From Alphaproteobacteria bacterium (GTDB taxonomy: Bacteria; Pseudomonadota; Alphaproteobacteria; Micavibrionales; Micavibrionaceae), in assembly GCA_002690045.1 (NCBI GenBank), contig NZDE01000011.1, positions 276,582 through 340,581 of the forward strand: DNA of 64,000 nt, read 5' to 3'. Within the stretch, counting starts at the first letter, position 1; the number at the start of each line of letters is the position of its first letter. The notes beneath the pieces were generated by a model. It had not been told where the DNA came from. It was given only the letters and a program-made list of their open reading frames with translations, and ran no database searches. Below, piece by piece: positions 25,647-33,546 of this stretch. The translations under genes were made by a program, and so were the position numbers.

Positions 25647-26144
25647 ATGGATCAGAACACAAATAGTGATAACGCAGCAGCAACAAATGTCCCTGCCCTT
25701 ACTGGCGGCGGCCAAAACCCTGCAATTGAAAGCGTGCTTGCATCCGCGGCAACCCTAACGGAGATCATCCAGCAAGAAACTGAATATTTACGCGCGGCAG
25801 ACACTAAAGGGTTCCGTTCTCTATACGACAAAAAAGCCGAAGTTGCGCAGAGTTATGAGAGTAAGTTGCAGAAGCTTCTGGCGCAAAAAGACCAACTTCA
25901 AAGCGCCGCACCTGCAGATAAGGAGCGCCTACAAGAAGCGCGTAAGGCCATGATTGAGGCAAGCCGCGAAAACCTAGATGCATTAGAGCGCACAAATAAA
26001 AGCTTAAACCGCATTAGCGAGCGCATCATGAACCTTGCCCGTGAAAAAGCGGCAAAGCAAAGTGTATCGGCCTATAGCAATAAAGGCGCTTTATATAATA
26101 ATTCCAAACGCCCTGTATCCGTCGGCGTTATTGAAACGGCATAA
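25647..26144 (+). CDS. flgN: FlgN family flagellar export chaperone
   Basis: 165 aa, mostly helical. Core LASAATLTEIIQQETEYLRAADTKGFRSLYDKKAEVAQSYE with a conserved acidic/hydrophobic pattern, then a long coiled coil ending near EKAAKQSVSAYSNKGALY. FlgN chaperones carry hook-associated proteins FlgK and FlgL to the export gate. Assignment rests on helical pattern and context between flgJ and fliK. Ribosome site AAGGAG. Confidence 0.75.
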   Translation: MDQNTNSDNAAATNVPALTGGGQNPAIESVLASAATLTEIIQQETEYLRAADTKGFRSLYDKKAEVAQSYESKLQKLLAQKDQLQSAAPADKERLQEARKAMIEASRENLDALERTNKSLNRISERIMNLAREKAAKQSVSAYSNKGALYNNSKRPVSVGVIETA

Positions 26145-26200
26145 GCCATCAACGCGTATATTTTAAGAGATAAAAGATTATTAGTTAAAAGGATCACAAT

Positions 26201-28147
26201 ATGACTGCAGTATACATCCCCACAGTAAGCCCAAATGCAGCGCCACCAGCATCGAAGTCAAGCAGCGCAAGTTCAAGCATGCGCAGCGATGCCGGGCAAG
26301 CCGTCTCCGACAAGGGGGTATCCACTACGGTTGATGGCTTGAATGCAGGTTCTGCTGAAATATTCCAGAACTTCTTTGATATTGCTTTTTCACAGCTAAC
26401 ATCTGCAAAGCGCGCAGGCCAAATAGATGTGCATCGTCCTGCCCCGCAGTTTGAAGGTCAGCGCCCCGTTATAACGACATCTACCAATGCCAATGCAGGC
26501 GTAAACAACCTTGCTGATTTTGGCCGTGCCTTTAATTTCGACCCGATTTTAAACCTGACAACCAATACAACAGGCGCTGAAATATTAGGCTCCCTAGATG
26601 GCGCAGGTCAGGCTGAGCTTGTGGAGCAACTTATTGGTAGCCTGCCGGCAGATGTGATCGCCTCAGCGTTTGAACAGTTTGACATTCAAGCTGGCATTGA
26701 AGGTTATGACATGCCACGCAGCGCATTAAGTGTCGTTGATCCACAAACGATTACAGATGCAGCGATATCAACAGCGGATGATATGCATCTCTATATGACG
26801 CCAGTCACACCGCTACAAAGCTTGCAGGGGCAGCAACCAGCTACGCCTAACGTGGGCGCTGCGGTAGATGCAACCCAAAAGCAAGCTAGCCCAGCGATGA
26901 TCGCTACGGGCCTAACGCCAGACCAAATCACGCAGCTTTCAGCTCCTGAAGATGCCACAGTCGAAACTGGCGCAGACGCCTCTGCAATGGATGTCGTGAT
27001 TGTCACAATACTTCCGGCACAAAGCACCGTTGCCGCAGCGCAGGCACAATTTGGCCTGTCGCAAAGCGCGAATGCGAGCCAAGATAACCTAAAAGGCATT
27101 AAAGATCGCAATGCGGGCCTAAATAACGGCACCACCCCGCTTTCGTCATCTGACCTTAAAGCGTTAAAAGATATGGTGGATCAACTTGTTCCACTAGATG
27201 GCACGCAGCAAAATACTGATAAGAACAGCCGTAACGCACAGGCACAGCAAAACGCACAAACACATAGTGCGAGCGAAGGTCAGTTAAGCACAGCAGCGCA
27301 AAAAGCATCACATAGCGCCATTCCGTTTAGCGCGCTCGTTGAAGATAGCGGCCTAGAAACAGACCTCACAATCTTTACAAAGGAAAACGCCGCGACATCC
27401 GCAAACAAAGACATGCCGTTTATAGATGCTGAAGTTGCCGCACGTAATGAGGCTGGCGCCAATGCTGCGGATAAAGCAAAAGCAGGCCTAGGCGCAGCAG
27501 GCCAACAAACTAACGCCCAACAAATGGCCGCTAAAGCGCAAATGATGACATCAACGTCAGGCCTTGTGCCATGGGACAGTCTGCCTGAAATGAGCGAGAT
27601 GGGCTTATCCGCTGATGATGTTAGCCTTGGGCAGGTTTTGCAAAACACGCCGCATACATCCCCGACATTGATGCACACAAGTGCGACAATGCCACACCAA
27701 GCGACGCAAACCATTGCAGCAAAATTAACACAAAACGCCACACAAAACGGTAACACCGAGCTACAAATCGAGCTCGACCCACCTGAATTAGGACGCGTGA
27801 AAGTCCATATGATCCAAGACAGAGATGGCGGCGTTAAAACGCATCTTAGTTTCGACAAGCCAGAAACCTTCCTAATGATGCAGCGTGATCAGGCGCAGCT
27901 TGAGAAGGCATTAGCTGATGCAGGATTAGACGTTGGTGATGGCGGCTTAGAATTCTCGCTCTCAAGCGATAATGGCGGCGATAACGCCCAAAATGGTGAA
28001 CGACAAAATGGACAATCGCATAGCGGATCATCTTCTTCAGATCATGCTGACGCAGACGCCGCAGACGAACAGAATATTATGATTGAAACCAAAATGGACT
28101 GGTACACCGACAGCACCGGCACATTGCGGTTAGACATGATGGCATAA
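26201..28147 (+). CDS. fliK: Flagellar hook-length control protein FliK
   Basis: 648 aa. Secreted molecular ruler that sets hook length and flips export specificity. The first 500 residues are low-complexity, rich in Ala/Gln/Ser/Thr, as normal for FliK. The conserved C-terminal domain contains LQIELDPPELGRVKVHM ... GGVKTHLSFDKPETFLMMQRDQAQLEKALADAGLDV. A Gly/Asn/Ser/His-rich tail follows. Last gene of the operon; a 13-bp-stem terminator follows at 28281-28318. Confidence 0.93.
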   Translation: MTAVYIPTVSPNAAPPASKSSSASSSMRSDAGQAVSDKGVSTTVDGLNAGSAEIFQNFFDIAFSQLTSAKRAGQIDVHRPAPQFEGQRPVITTSTNANAGVNNLADFGRAFNFDPILNLTTNTTGAEILGSLDGAGQAELVEQLIGSLPADVIASAFEQFDIQAGIEGYDMPRSALSVVDPQTITDAAISTADDMHLYMTPVTPLQSLQGQQPATPNVGAAVDATQKQASPAMIATGLTPDQITQLSAPEDATVETGADASAMDVVIVTILPAQSTVAAAQAQFGLSQSANASQDNLKGIKDRNAGLNNGTTPLSSSDLKALKDMVDQLVPLDGTQQNTDKNSRNAQAQQNAQTHSASEGQLSTAAQKASHSAIPFSALVEDSGLETDLTIFTKENAATSANKDMPFIDAEVAARNEAGANAADKAKAGLGAAGQQTNAQQMAAKAQMMTSTSGLVPWDSLPEMSEMGLSADDVSLGQVLQNTPHTSPTLMHTSATMPHQATQTIAAKLTQNATQNGNTELQIELDPPELGRVKVHMIQDRDGGVKTHLSFDKPETFLMMQRDQAQLEKALADAGLDVGDGGLEFSLSSDNGGDNAQNGERQNGQSHSGSSSSDHADADAADEQNIMIETKMDWYTDSTGTLRLDMMA

Positions 28148-28165
28148 CCTTCTTCATTGGTGGAA

Positions 28166-28224
28166 TTCTGCATGGTGGACCTCACACAACACCCACACTC
28201 ACACACCCACGAAGCCATGCAGAA
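28166..28224 (+). repeat. Ten-bp inverted repeat with G-poor CA-rich loop after fliK
   Basis: TTCTGCATGG (28166-28175) and CCATGCAGAA (28215-28224) are perfect complements around a 39-nt loop that is nearly all C and A (CACACAACACCCACACTCAC). It lies in the 3' UTR of fliK, before its terminator. It could form an RNA stem with an unpaired CA-rich loop suited to protein or RNA binding. No ORF. Confidence 0.5.
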
Positions 28225-28280
28225 CACCCCACTAATATTGGCATAGCGCTACGCTAAAGGAATTGGCGAGGCCGAAAAGA

Positions 28281-28318
28281 AACGGAATTTGGAAGAAATC
28301 CAAGTTCCGTTTTTCCTT
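28281..28318. terminator. Bidirectional terminator between fliK and the 633-aa protein gene
   Basis: Thirteen-pair stem, AACGGAATTTGGA (28281-28293) with TCCAAGTTCCGTT (28299-28311), one G-U pair, 5-nt loop, followed by TTTCCTTT on the plus strand and TTCTTTTC on the minus strand. Confidence 0.85.
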
Positions 28319-28329
28319 TAAATTTATAA

Positions 28330-30231
28330 CTAAAGATTCAGATTGTTATTCTGACCATCAGCGCGCGGTGTGGTGCGCTCTTCTGTAAGACCAAGCTTAT
28401 TATCCGCACTTTGCTGAGCATATTGCGCAAGTGTATCAAGCTTCGTGGCGCCTTGTTCTTCATCAAACGGGATAGGCGCAGTTGGGTCGCCACCATCGGC
28501 GCGATAATTCAAGTAATTACGTTCATTGATACAGTGAACCACTGGTAAATATGGTTCTTTCTGCATGTATATGTTACCAGAATCACGCAGAGCATTTTTA
28601 CCGCCGGGGCGGTCTTCTAAATACATATATAGCGTTGACGTTTCATCATGGCTATATTCGCTGCGGTTTGGGTTATACATATATTGTAGAACTTGGGAGA
28701 TGGCAAGGCGCGCGGTTTGCCCTGCTTCGTTATTCAATTCTTGCGGAGACATATTTTCTGCAGATGGGCGCAGTGCAATGCGTTCTTTAAAGAATTGGTA
28801 GATTTCCGCATATTTCTGCCCTAGTTCAGGGTCACGGAAACCGCGACCATCATCGGTAAACAAATGACGTTCGATTTGCTGACGGCCTTGCGGCGTGTTT
28901 TTCAGCTCATCAACATTATCTGGTAGGAATTTTTCAAATTCAGCTAACGGCAGCGAAACAAAACGCGATTCGAATTGCTCCTTCTGCGCTTCTGTTAAAT
29001 TCGACCAACGCATATTTTCACCGCCCAGATATTCCGCCTGTTCACTTTGCGTGCGCATATTACCGACTGGCGTTTGGTCTAAAATATCTTGAACATCTGG
29101 AAGTGTAAACTTCGCGCCACGCTCATAATTATCCCAACGGATTGAATCCCAAAGCACATGTGATGCACTAGAGAAAATACGCGGCGGCGTGTCTTCTTTT
29201 ACAGCTTCTAAATCATCGCCCATACGGCGGCCAAGCTGCGCCACATTCAACATTGTATGTGCCCAGCGCTTATCATCAAGTTCTGTATGTTCACCATAAA
29301 GTGTCAGAACAGCTTGTGCATAGCCGACCTTCTCTTCGACTGTATCAAAATCATAAAGCACATCTTCAACGCGGTCGAATGCTTTACCATCCTGTACAAC
29401 GACCTCATGCAAAGCTGCTAGGGCCTGTAAATTATATTTTGGCGGGTCAATCGCTAAATTATTATCTTGATAAAATTTCGTCAAAGCATCTGGTGCGGAC
29501 GTATCATAACCAAGCAGTGCTAAGCCACCATCCATCAATTCACGCTGACCATTCGTTAAGCCTTGCTGTTTATTCCAGCCATCTTGCTCTAAGAAATCGA
29601 GCGCGGTACGTCCTTCGCGGAATTCTTGTATCGCTTGAATGCGCTGCCCGTCATTTTTAGTGCCGACATTATAGTCCTGCCCCATTAATCCCAAATATCC
29701 ATCAAGGCGGTTTATATCCCCATGGAAGTCCGTCTTTTTCTCAAGACGCTGATATTCTTCAGATTGCTGTAATACATTATCAACAAACACGTCATTTTCT
29801 AACGCATGAACACGCAGCATATCGTATTTTGCGTATAGATCATTTTGATAACTTTCTTTAGGCGCATCGGTCACAACGAATTTATCAATAAACTTATCTA
29901 ACAATTTTTCAAACGCGGTGACTGCGCCATGGCTATATTCAATATCACCATTATACAGCCCCATATATTCCAAATACGCCAAGCCACGCATAAATTGGTT
30001 CTCGGTAATCCATTTACGTTCACCAAGTTGATCGTGATATTCTTTTTCAGGAACGTAGATATGTGTTGCATCATCTGGAAGGTTATTCACACGGTCATGT
30101 ATTTGCGTACTACGCGCATCATCAGATGTATATTTTGTCCCGTCAGGGATTGTATTTTCGGCGCTAACATTTGTCGCTGCAACCGATGTTGCAAGCATTG
30201 CCGCTACAAATGATGTTTTTAACGTAGTCAT
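28330..30231 (-). CDS. Secreted protein of unknown function with peptidoglycan-binding-like repeats
   Basis: 633 aa with a clear signal peptide (cleavage near VSA-EN, residue 24). Three segments in the first 270 residues resemble degenerate PG-binding-1 helical repeats: RGLAYLEYMGLYNGDIEY with AVTAFEKLLDKF; LDGYLGLMGQDYNVGTK with RIQAIQEFREG; and LMDGGLALLGYDTS with ALTKFYQDNNL. The remainder is helical, charged, without a recognised catalytic motif, and ends in a polar tail. Own terminator; no operon partner. Possibly a cell-wall-associated protein (inference). Confidence 0.7.
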   Translation of the reverse strand: MTTLKTSFVAAMLATSVAATNVSAENTIPDGTKYTSDDARSTQIHDRVNNLPDDATHIYVPEKEYHDQLGERKWITENQFMRGLAYLEYMGLYNGDIEYSHGAVTAFEKLLDKFIDKFVVTDAPKESYQNDLYAKYDMLRVHALENDVFVDNVLQQSEEYQRLEKKTDFHGDINRLDGYLGLMGQDYNVGTKNDGQRIQAIQEFREGRTALDFLEQDGWNKQQGLTNGQRELMDGGLALLGYDTSAPDALTKFYQDNNLAIDPPKYNLQALAALHEVVVQDGKAFDRVEDVLYDFDTVEEKVGYAQAVLTLYGEHTELDDKRWAHTMLNVAQLGRRMGDDLEAVKEDTPPRIFSSASHVLWDSIRWDNYERGAKFTLPDVQDILDQTPVGNMRTQSEQAEYLGGENMRWSNLTEAQKEQFESRFVSLPLAEFEKFLPDNVDELKNTPQGRQQIERHLFTDDGRGFRDPELGQKYAEIYQFFKERIALRPSAENMSPQELNNEAGQTARLAISQVLQYMYNPNRSEYSHDETSTLYMYLEDRPGGKNALRDSGNIYMQKEPYLPVVHCINERNYLNYRADGGDPTAPIPFDEEQGATKLDTLAQYAQQSADNKLGLTEERTTPRADGQNNNLNL

Positions 30232-30346
30232 TTATCACCCTATTTACACACAAACGCATAAATTTCCATATCGCATGCGCATATTATAGCGCAGACCTTA
30301 CCATAAAAGCAAAAAAAACTTAAAAACGGCTTAAACTTTTAATATG

Positions 30347-31243
30347 TTAGGCAGATTCTTTTTCTTTGGCATGCGCATGGGTTAATGCGGAATAGCGCGC
30401 CATAAGGTCTTTTGTAACAGGCCCGACGGTAAAGGGCGTATCATCAATGCGCCCGATTGGCGTTACCTCTACGGCTGTACCTGTAATAAATATTTCATCC
30501 GCTTCCATAAGCTCATCTGGCATGATGTGCTTTTCTTCAAGCGTATAGCCATATTCACGTGCCATATCAATAATAGTCGCGCGCGTAATACCGTTTAAGA
30601 AGCAATCAGCAATTGGCGTGTATATTACGCCGTCCTTAACCATGAACAAATTTGCGCCAGATGTTTCCGCTACATAGCCACGATAATCATGCATTAATAC
30701 ATCTTGGAAACCTTCTGCTTCTGCATCATGTTTAGCGATTGTATTGAGCATGTATAAACCTGATGCCTTGGCAAAGCACGGCGCTGTATCTGGCGCGGGC
30801 TTCTTCCAATATGTTGTTTTAAGACCTATACCTTTTTCACGGATTTCTTTAGGGAAGTAGCTTGGCCATTCCCATGCGGCAATTGCAACATGTGTTTTTG
30901 TACGCTGGGCCGATATGCCCATTTCCTCACTACCGCGCCACGCAATTGGGCGAACATAGCCGTTTACAATGCCATTTCGGGTACACGCATCATAACAAGC
31001 TTGGTTAATTTGATCCGCCGTAAACGGTATTTCCATGCCAAGTATTTCGGCAGACTTAAACAAACGATCCGTGTGTTCTTCTAACTTGAATATTTTGCCT
31101 TCATAGATACGCTCCCCTTCAAATACCGCACTGCCATAATGCAGGCCGTGGCAAACGACATGCACTTTTGCATCTCGCCAAGGCGTAAATGCCCCATCAA
31201 ACCAAATTTCACCGTCGCGATCATCATAAGGAAGCAAACTCAT
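30347..31243 (-). CDS. ilvE: Branched-chain amino acid aminotransferase
   Basis: PLP fold-type IV transaminase for Leu, Ile and Val. I prefer the ATG at 31243 (MSLLPYDDRDGEIWFDG) to 31264 from family N-terminal length; 298 aa. Motifs: DAKVHVVCHGLHYGSAVFEGERIY, VRPIAWRG, KASGLYMLNTIAKHDA (catalytic Lys expected nearby), ETSGANLFMVKDG, FLNGITRATIIDMA and EIFITGTAVEVTPIGRID. Divergent from an OmpR-like regulator, an arrangement common in alphaproteobacteria. Confidence 0.93.
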   Translation of the reverse strand: MSLLPYDDRDGEIWFDGAFTPWRDAKVHVVCHGLHYGSAVFEGERIYEGKIFKLEEHTDRLFKSAEILGMEIPFTADQINQACYDACTRNGIVNGYVRPIAWRGSEEMGISAQRTKTHVAIAAWEWPSYFPKEIREKGIGLKTTYWKKPAPDTAPCFAKASGLYMLNTIAKHDAEAEGFQDVLMHDYRGYVAETSGANLFMVKDGVIYTPIADCFLNGITRATIIDMAREYGYTLEEKHIMPDELMEADEIFITGTAVEVTPIGRIDDTPFTVGPVTKDLMARYSALTHAHAKEKESA

Positions 31244-31353
31244 GGATATACAAGCCTCTATCATTTAAATATGTGGTTATTGCCGTTATAATACGGTATG
31301 TATGCTATATTCTATTTGAAAACTTAGCCGATACAAAGGAAATTATAGCCCTA

Positions 31354-32085
31354 ATGTCGAGTGCTACAGAACTATATGAAGATAAATGCCATGTGCTGGT
31401 TGTTGATGACGATGCCCGCATACGCAGCCTTATCATGCGTTATTTAACACAAGAAGGTTTTATGGTTGCCGCCGCAGAGGACGCAGCCATAGCAAAAACT
31501 ATTTTGGCCGGATATCAATTTGACGCAATTGTATTAGACGTCATGATGCCTGGGCAAGATGGCGTTAGCCTAACAGAAGAATTAAAAGCCAATCCATCTA
31601 CGCCCCCTATTATATTGCTAACCGCTCTCGGCGAAGTGCAAGACCGTATACGCGGCCTAGAAAGCGGCGCAGATGATTACCTCGCCAAACCGTTTGAACC
31701 GATGGAACTTGTCCTCCGTCTTAAAGCGATCACAAGGCGCGCACAAAAGCCGGCGCGTGACAACTCGCCAAGCGATTACATGATTGGTAAATGGATATAC
31801 GCCCCTAAATACAGTACGCTGCGCCATGAACAGGCTCATGGTGATATTACCGTACAATTAACTAGCGGCGAGAACGCCTTACTTAGCGCACTTGCACAAA
31901 ATTACGGGCAACATCTAAACCGTGACAAATTGGCCGAATTATGCGGCATCGATTCTGGTGAGCGGACTATAGATGTGCAAATCACCCGCCTGCGCCGTAA
32001 AATAGAAGATAACCCCAAAGAGCCTAAGAGCATTCAAACCATACGCGGCAAAGGGTATTTGCTCAACGCAGAGCCCCTAAGTTAA
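31354..32085 (+). CDS. OmpR/PetR-type response regulator
   Basis: 243 aa. Receiver domain residues about 10-125 with acidic pair DDD, phospho-acceptor D62 in IVLDVMMPGQDG, LLTALGE and K of DYLAKPFEP; then a winged-helix effector domain ending RTIDVQITRLRRKIEDNPKEPKSIQTIRGKGYLL. The start at 31354 has AAGGA 13 nt upstream, rather distant. 13 bp ahead of its kinase gene, a two-component operon resembling petR/petP beside ilvE. Confidence 0.92.
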   Translation: MSSATELYEDKCHVLVVDDDARIRSLIMRYLTQEGFMVAAAEDAAIAKTILAGYQFDAIVLDVMMPGQDGVSLTEELKANPSTPPIILLTALGEVQDRIRGLESGADDYLAKPFEPMELVLRLKAITRRAQKPARDNSPSDYMIGKWIYAPKYSTLRHEQAHGDITVQLTSGENALLSALAQNYGQHLNRDKLAELCGIDSGERTIDVQITRLRRKIEDNPKEPKSIQTIRGKGYLLNAEPLS

Positions 32086-32098
32086 AGAGATAAGATTA

Positions 32099-33445
32099 AT
32101 GCGTTACACTGCAAATAAAATATTGAAACATTTAATGCCGCGCGGCCTGTTCGTGCGTTCACTTCTTATTTTAATTACGCCAATTGTTCTTATACTTTCA
32201 ATCACATCGATCGTATTTGTCGATAACCACTGGAACCGCGTGTCTGACCGCTTCGCCGAAACTGTGATTGGTGAAGTTATGTGGCTTTCAGATATGGTTG
32301 AATCCTCCCGTTGGGAATATACAGATATTGAAGGCTATGGACGCACCCACTTAGAACTCGGCCTGAAATACATGGATGGTGCGAAATTACCGTCGCCATA
32401 TAAAGACCATGGTAGCTGGGAACGTATCATTCGAAAATCCCTTACACGCGCACTCGAAAAGAAATCATTGCGTGATTACCGTATTGATATTTCCAACTAC
32501 AAAGAAGCCATCTATATCAAGATTCAGCTTGAAAACGGTGTTCTTGAATTTGAAATCCCTGCACGGCGCGTATTTTCATCTTCGACATATATTTTCCTCA
32601 TATGGATGGTTGTATCTGCCATATTGTTTATGGCGATTGCCGCAATATTTATGCGCAACCAAATTCGCCCTATTCGCGCCCTCGCCAAAGCAACGGAAGA
32701 TTACGGTAAAGGTATTGAACCTGACGACAGTTTTAAACCTTACGGCGCACGTGAAGTCCGCCAAGCCGCCCGTGCCTTTTTAGAAATGAAAGCGCGCATT
32801 AGTAAACAAGTCTCGCAGCGTACCGTTATGCTGGCGGGTGTATCACATGATTTGCGCACACCGCTTACCCGTTTAAAGCTTGGTTTATCTATGTTACCTG
32901 CAAGTGATGACATCGCTGATATGAAGCAGGACATTACGGACATGGAAAAAATGATTGATGGGTATTTAAACTTTGCGCGCGGCGCGGATATTGAAGAGAA
33001 ATCAGAAGAACATGATTTAAGCGCATGGATACCATCGATATGTGATAAGTACAAATCTACACTCAATCCTATCCATCTTGATATTGCTGACGATCTAAAT
33101 ATTCGTATCCGCGCGAACGCACTTGAACGCGCATTTATGAACATTATCAACAATGCCCATAAATACGGCAGTGAAATTTGGGTCACAGCATCTAAAGTCG
33201 ATATACCCTACACACCCTATATAGAAATTCACATTGAAGATAACGGATCAGGTATAGACGAAGAAAAATGGGAAGATGTGTTTAAACCATTTTACCGTGT
33301 AGATGCATCCAGAAACACACAAACTGGGGGTGTGGGCCTCGGTTTATCTATCGCGCAAGATATTATCCTTAGCCATGGCGGTAAAATCAACCTTGAAAAC
33401 AGTGCACATGGCGGTTTAAGCGTTTGTATTCATTTGCCATTGTAA
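32099..33445 (+). CDS. EnvZ-type sensor histidine kinase
   Basis: 448 aa. Two transmembrane segments (residues about 20-42 and 160-182) frame a 115-residue periplasmic domain; a HAMP-like linker (RNQIRPIRALAKATEDYGKG) follows. Phospho-acceptor H250 is in GVSHDLRTPLTRLKLGL, the EnvZ subtype. ATPase boxes: N MNIINNAHKYG, G1 EDNGSGID, F KPFYRVDASRN and G2 GVGLGLSIAQDI. Pairs with the preceding regulator. Confidence 0.94.
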   Translation: MRYTANKILKHLMPRGLFVRSLLILITPIVLILSITSIVFVDNHWNRVSDRFAETVIGEVMWLSDMVESSRWEYTDIEGYGRTHLELGLKYMDGAKLPSPYKDHGSWERIIRKSLTRALEKKSLRDYRIDISNYKEAIYIKIQLENGVLEFEIPARRVFSSSTYIFLIWMVVSAILFMAIAAIFMRNQIRPIRALAKATEDYGKGIEPDDSFKPYGAREVRQAARAFLEMKARISKQVSQRTVMLAGVSHDLRTPLTRLKLGLSMLPASDDIADMKQDITDMEKMIDGYLNFARGADIEEKSEEHDLSAWIPSICDKYKSTLNPIHLDIADDLNIRIRANALERAFMNIINNAHKYGSEIWVTASKVDIPYTPYIEIHIEDNGSGIDEEKWEDVFKPFYRVDASRNTQTGGVGLGLSIAQDIILSHGGKINLENSAHGGLSVCIHLPL

Positions 33446-33546
33446 ATTTTTCCCCGTATCATTAGCGAATATGTTTTTCATTCACGATAAGTTAATAAAT
33501 ATACTTCTAATATAGTGTTTTATAACTCCAATTTTAATTATGTTCT

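Noticed and set aside
27280-27858. Minus-strand ORF of 192 codons inside fliK
   Set aside because: Shadow of low-complexity fliK sequence; no ribosome site and unnatural Cys/Ala/Val composition.
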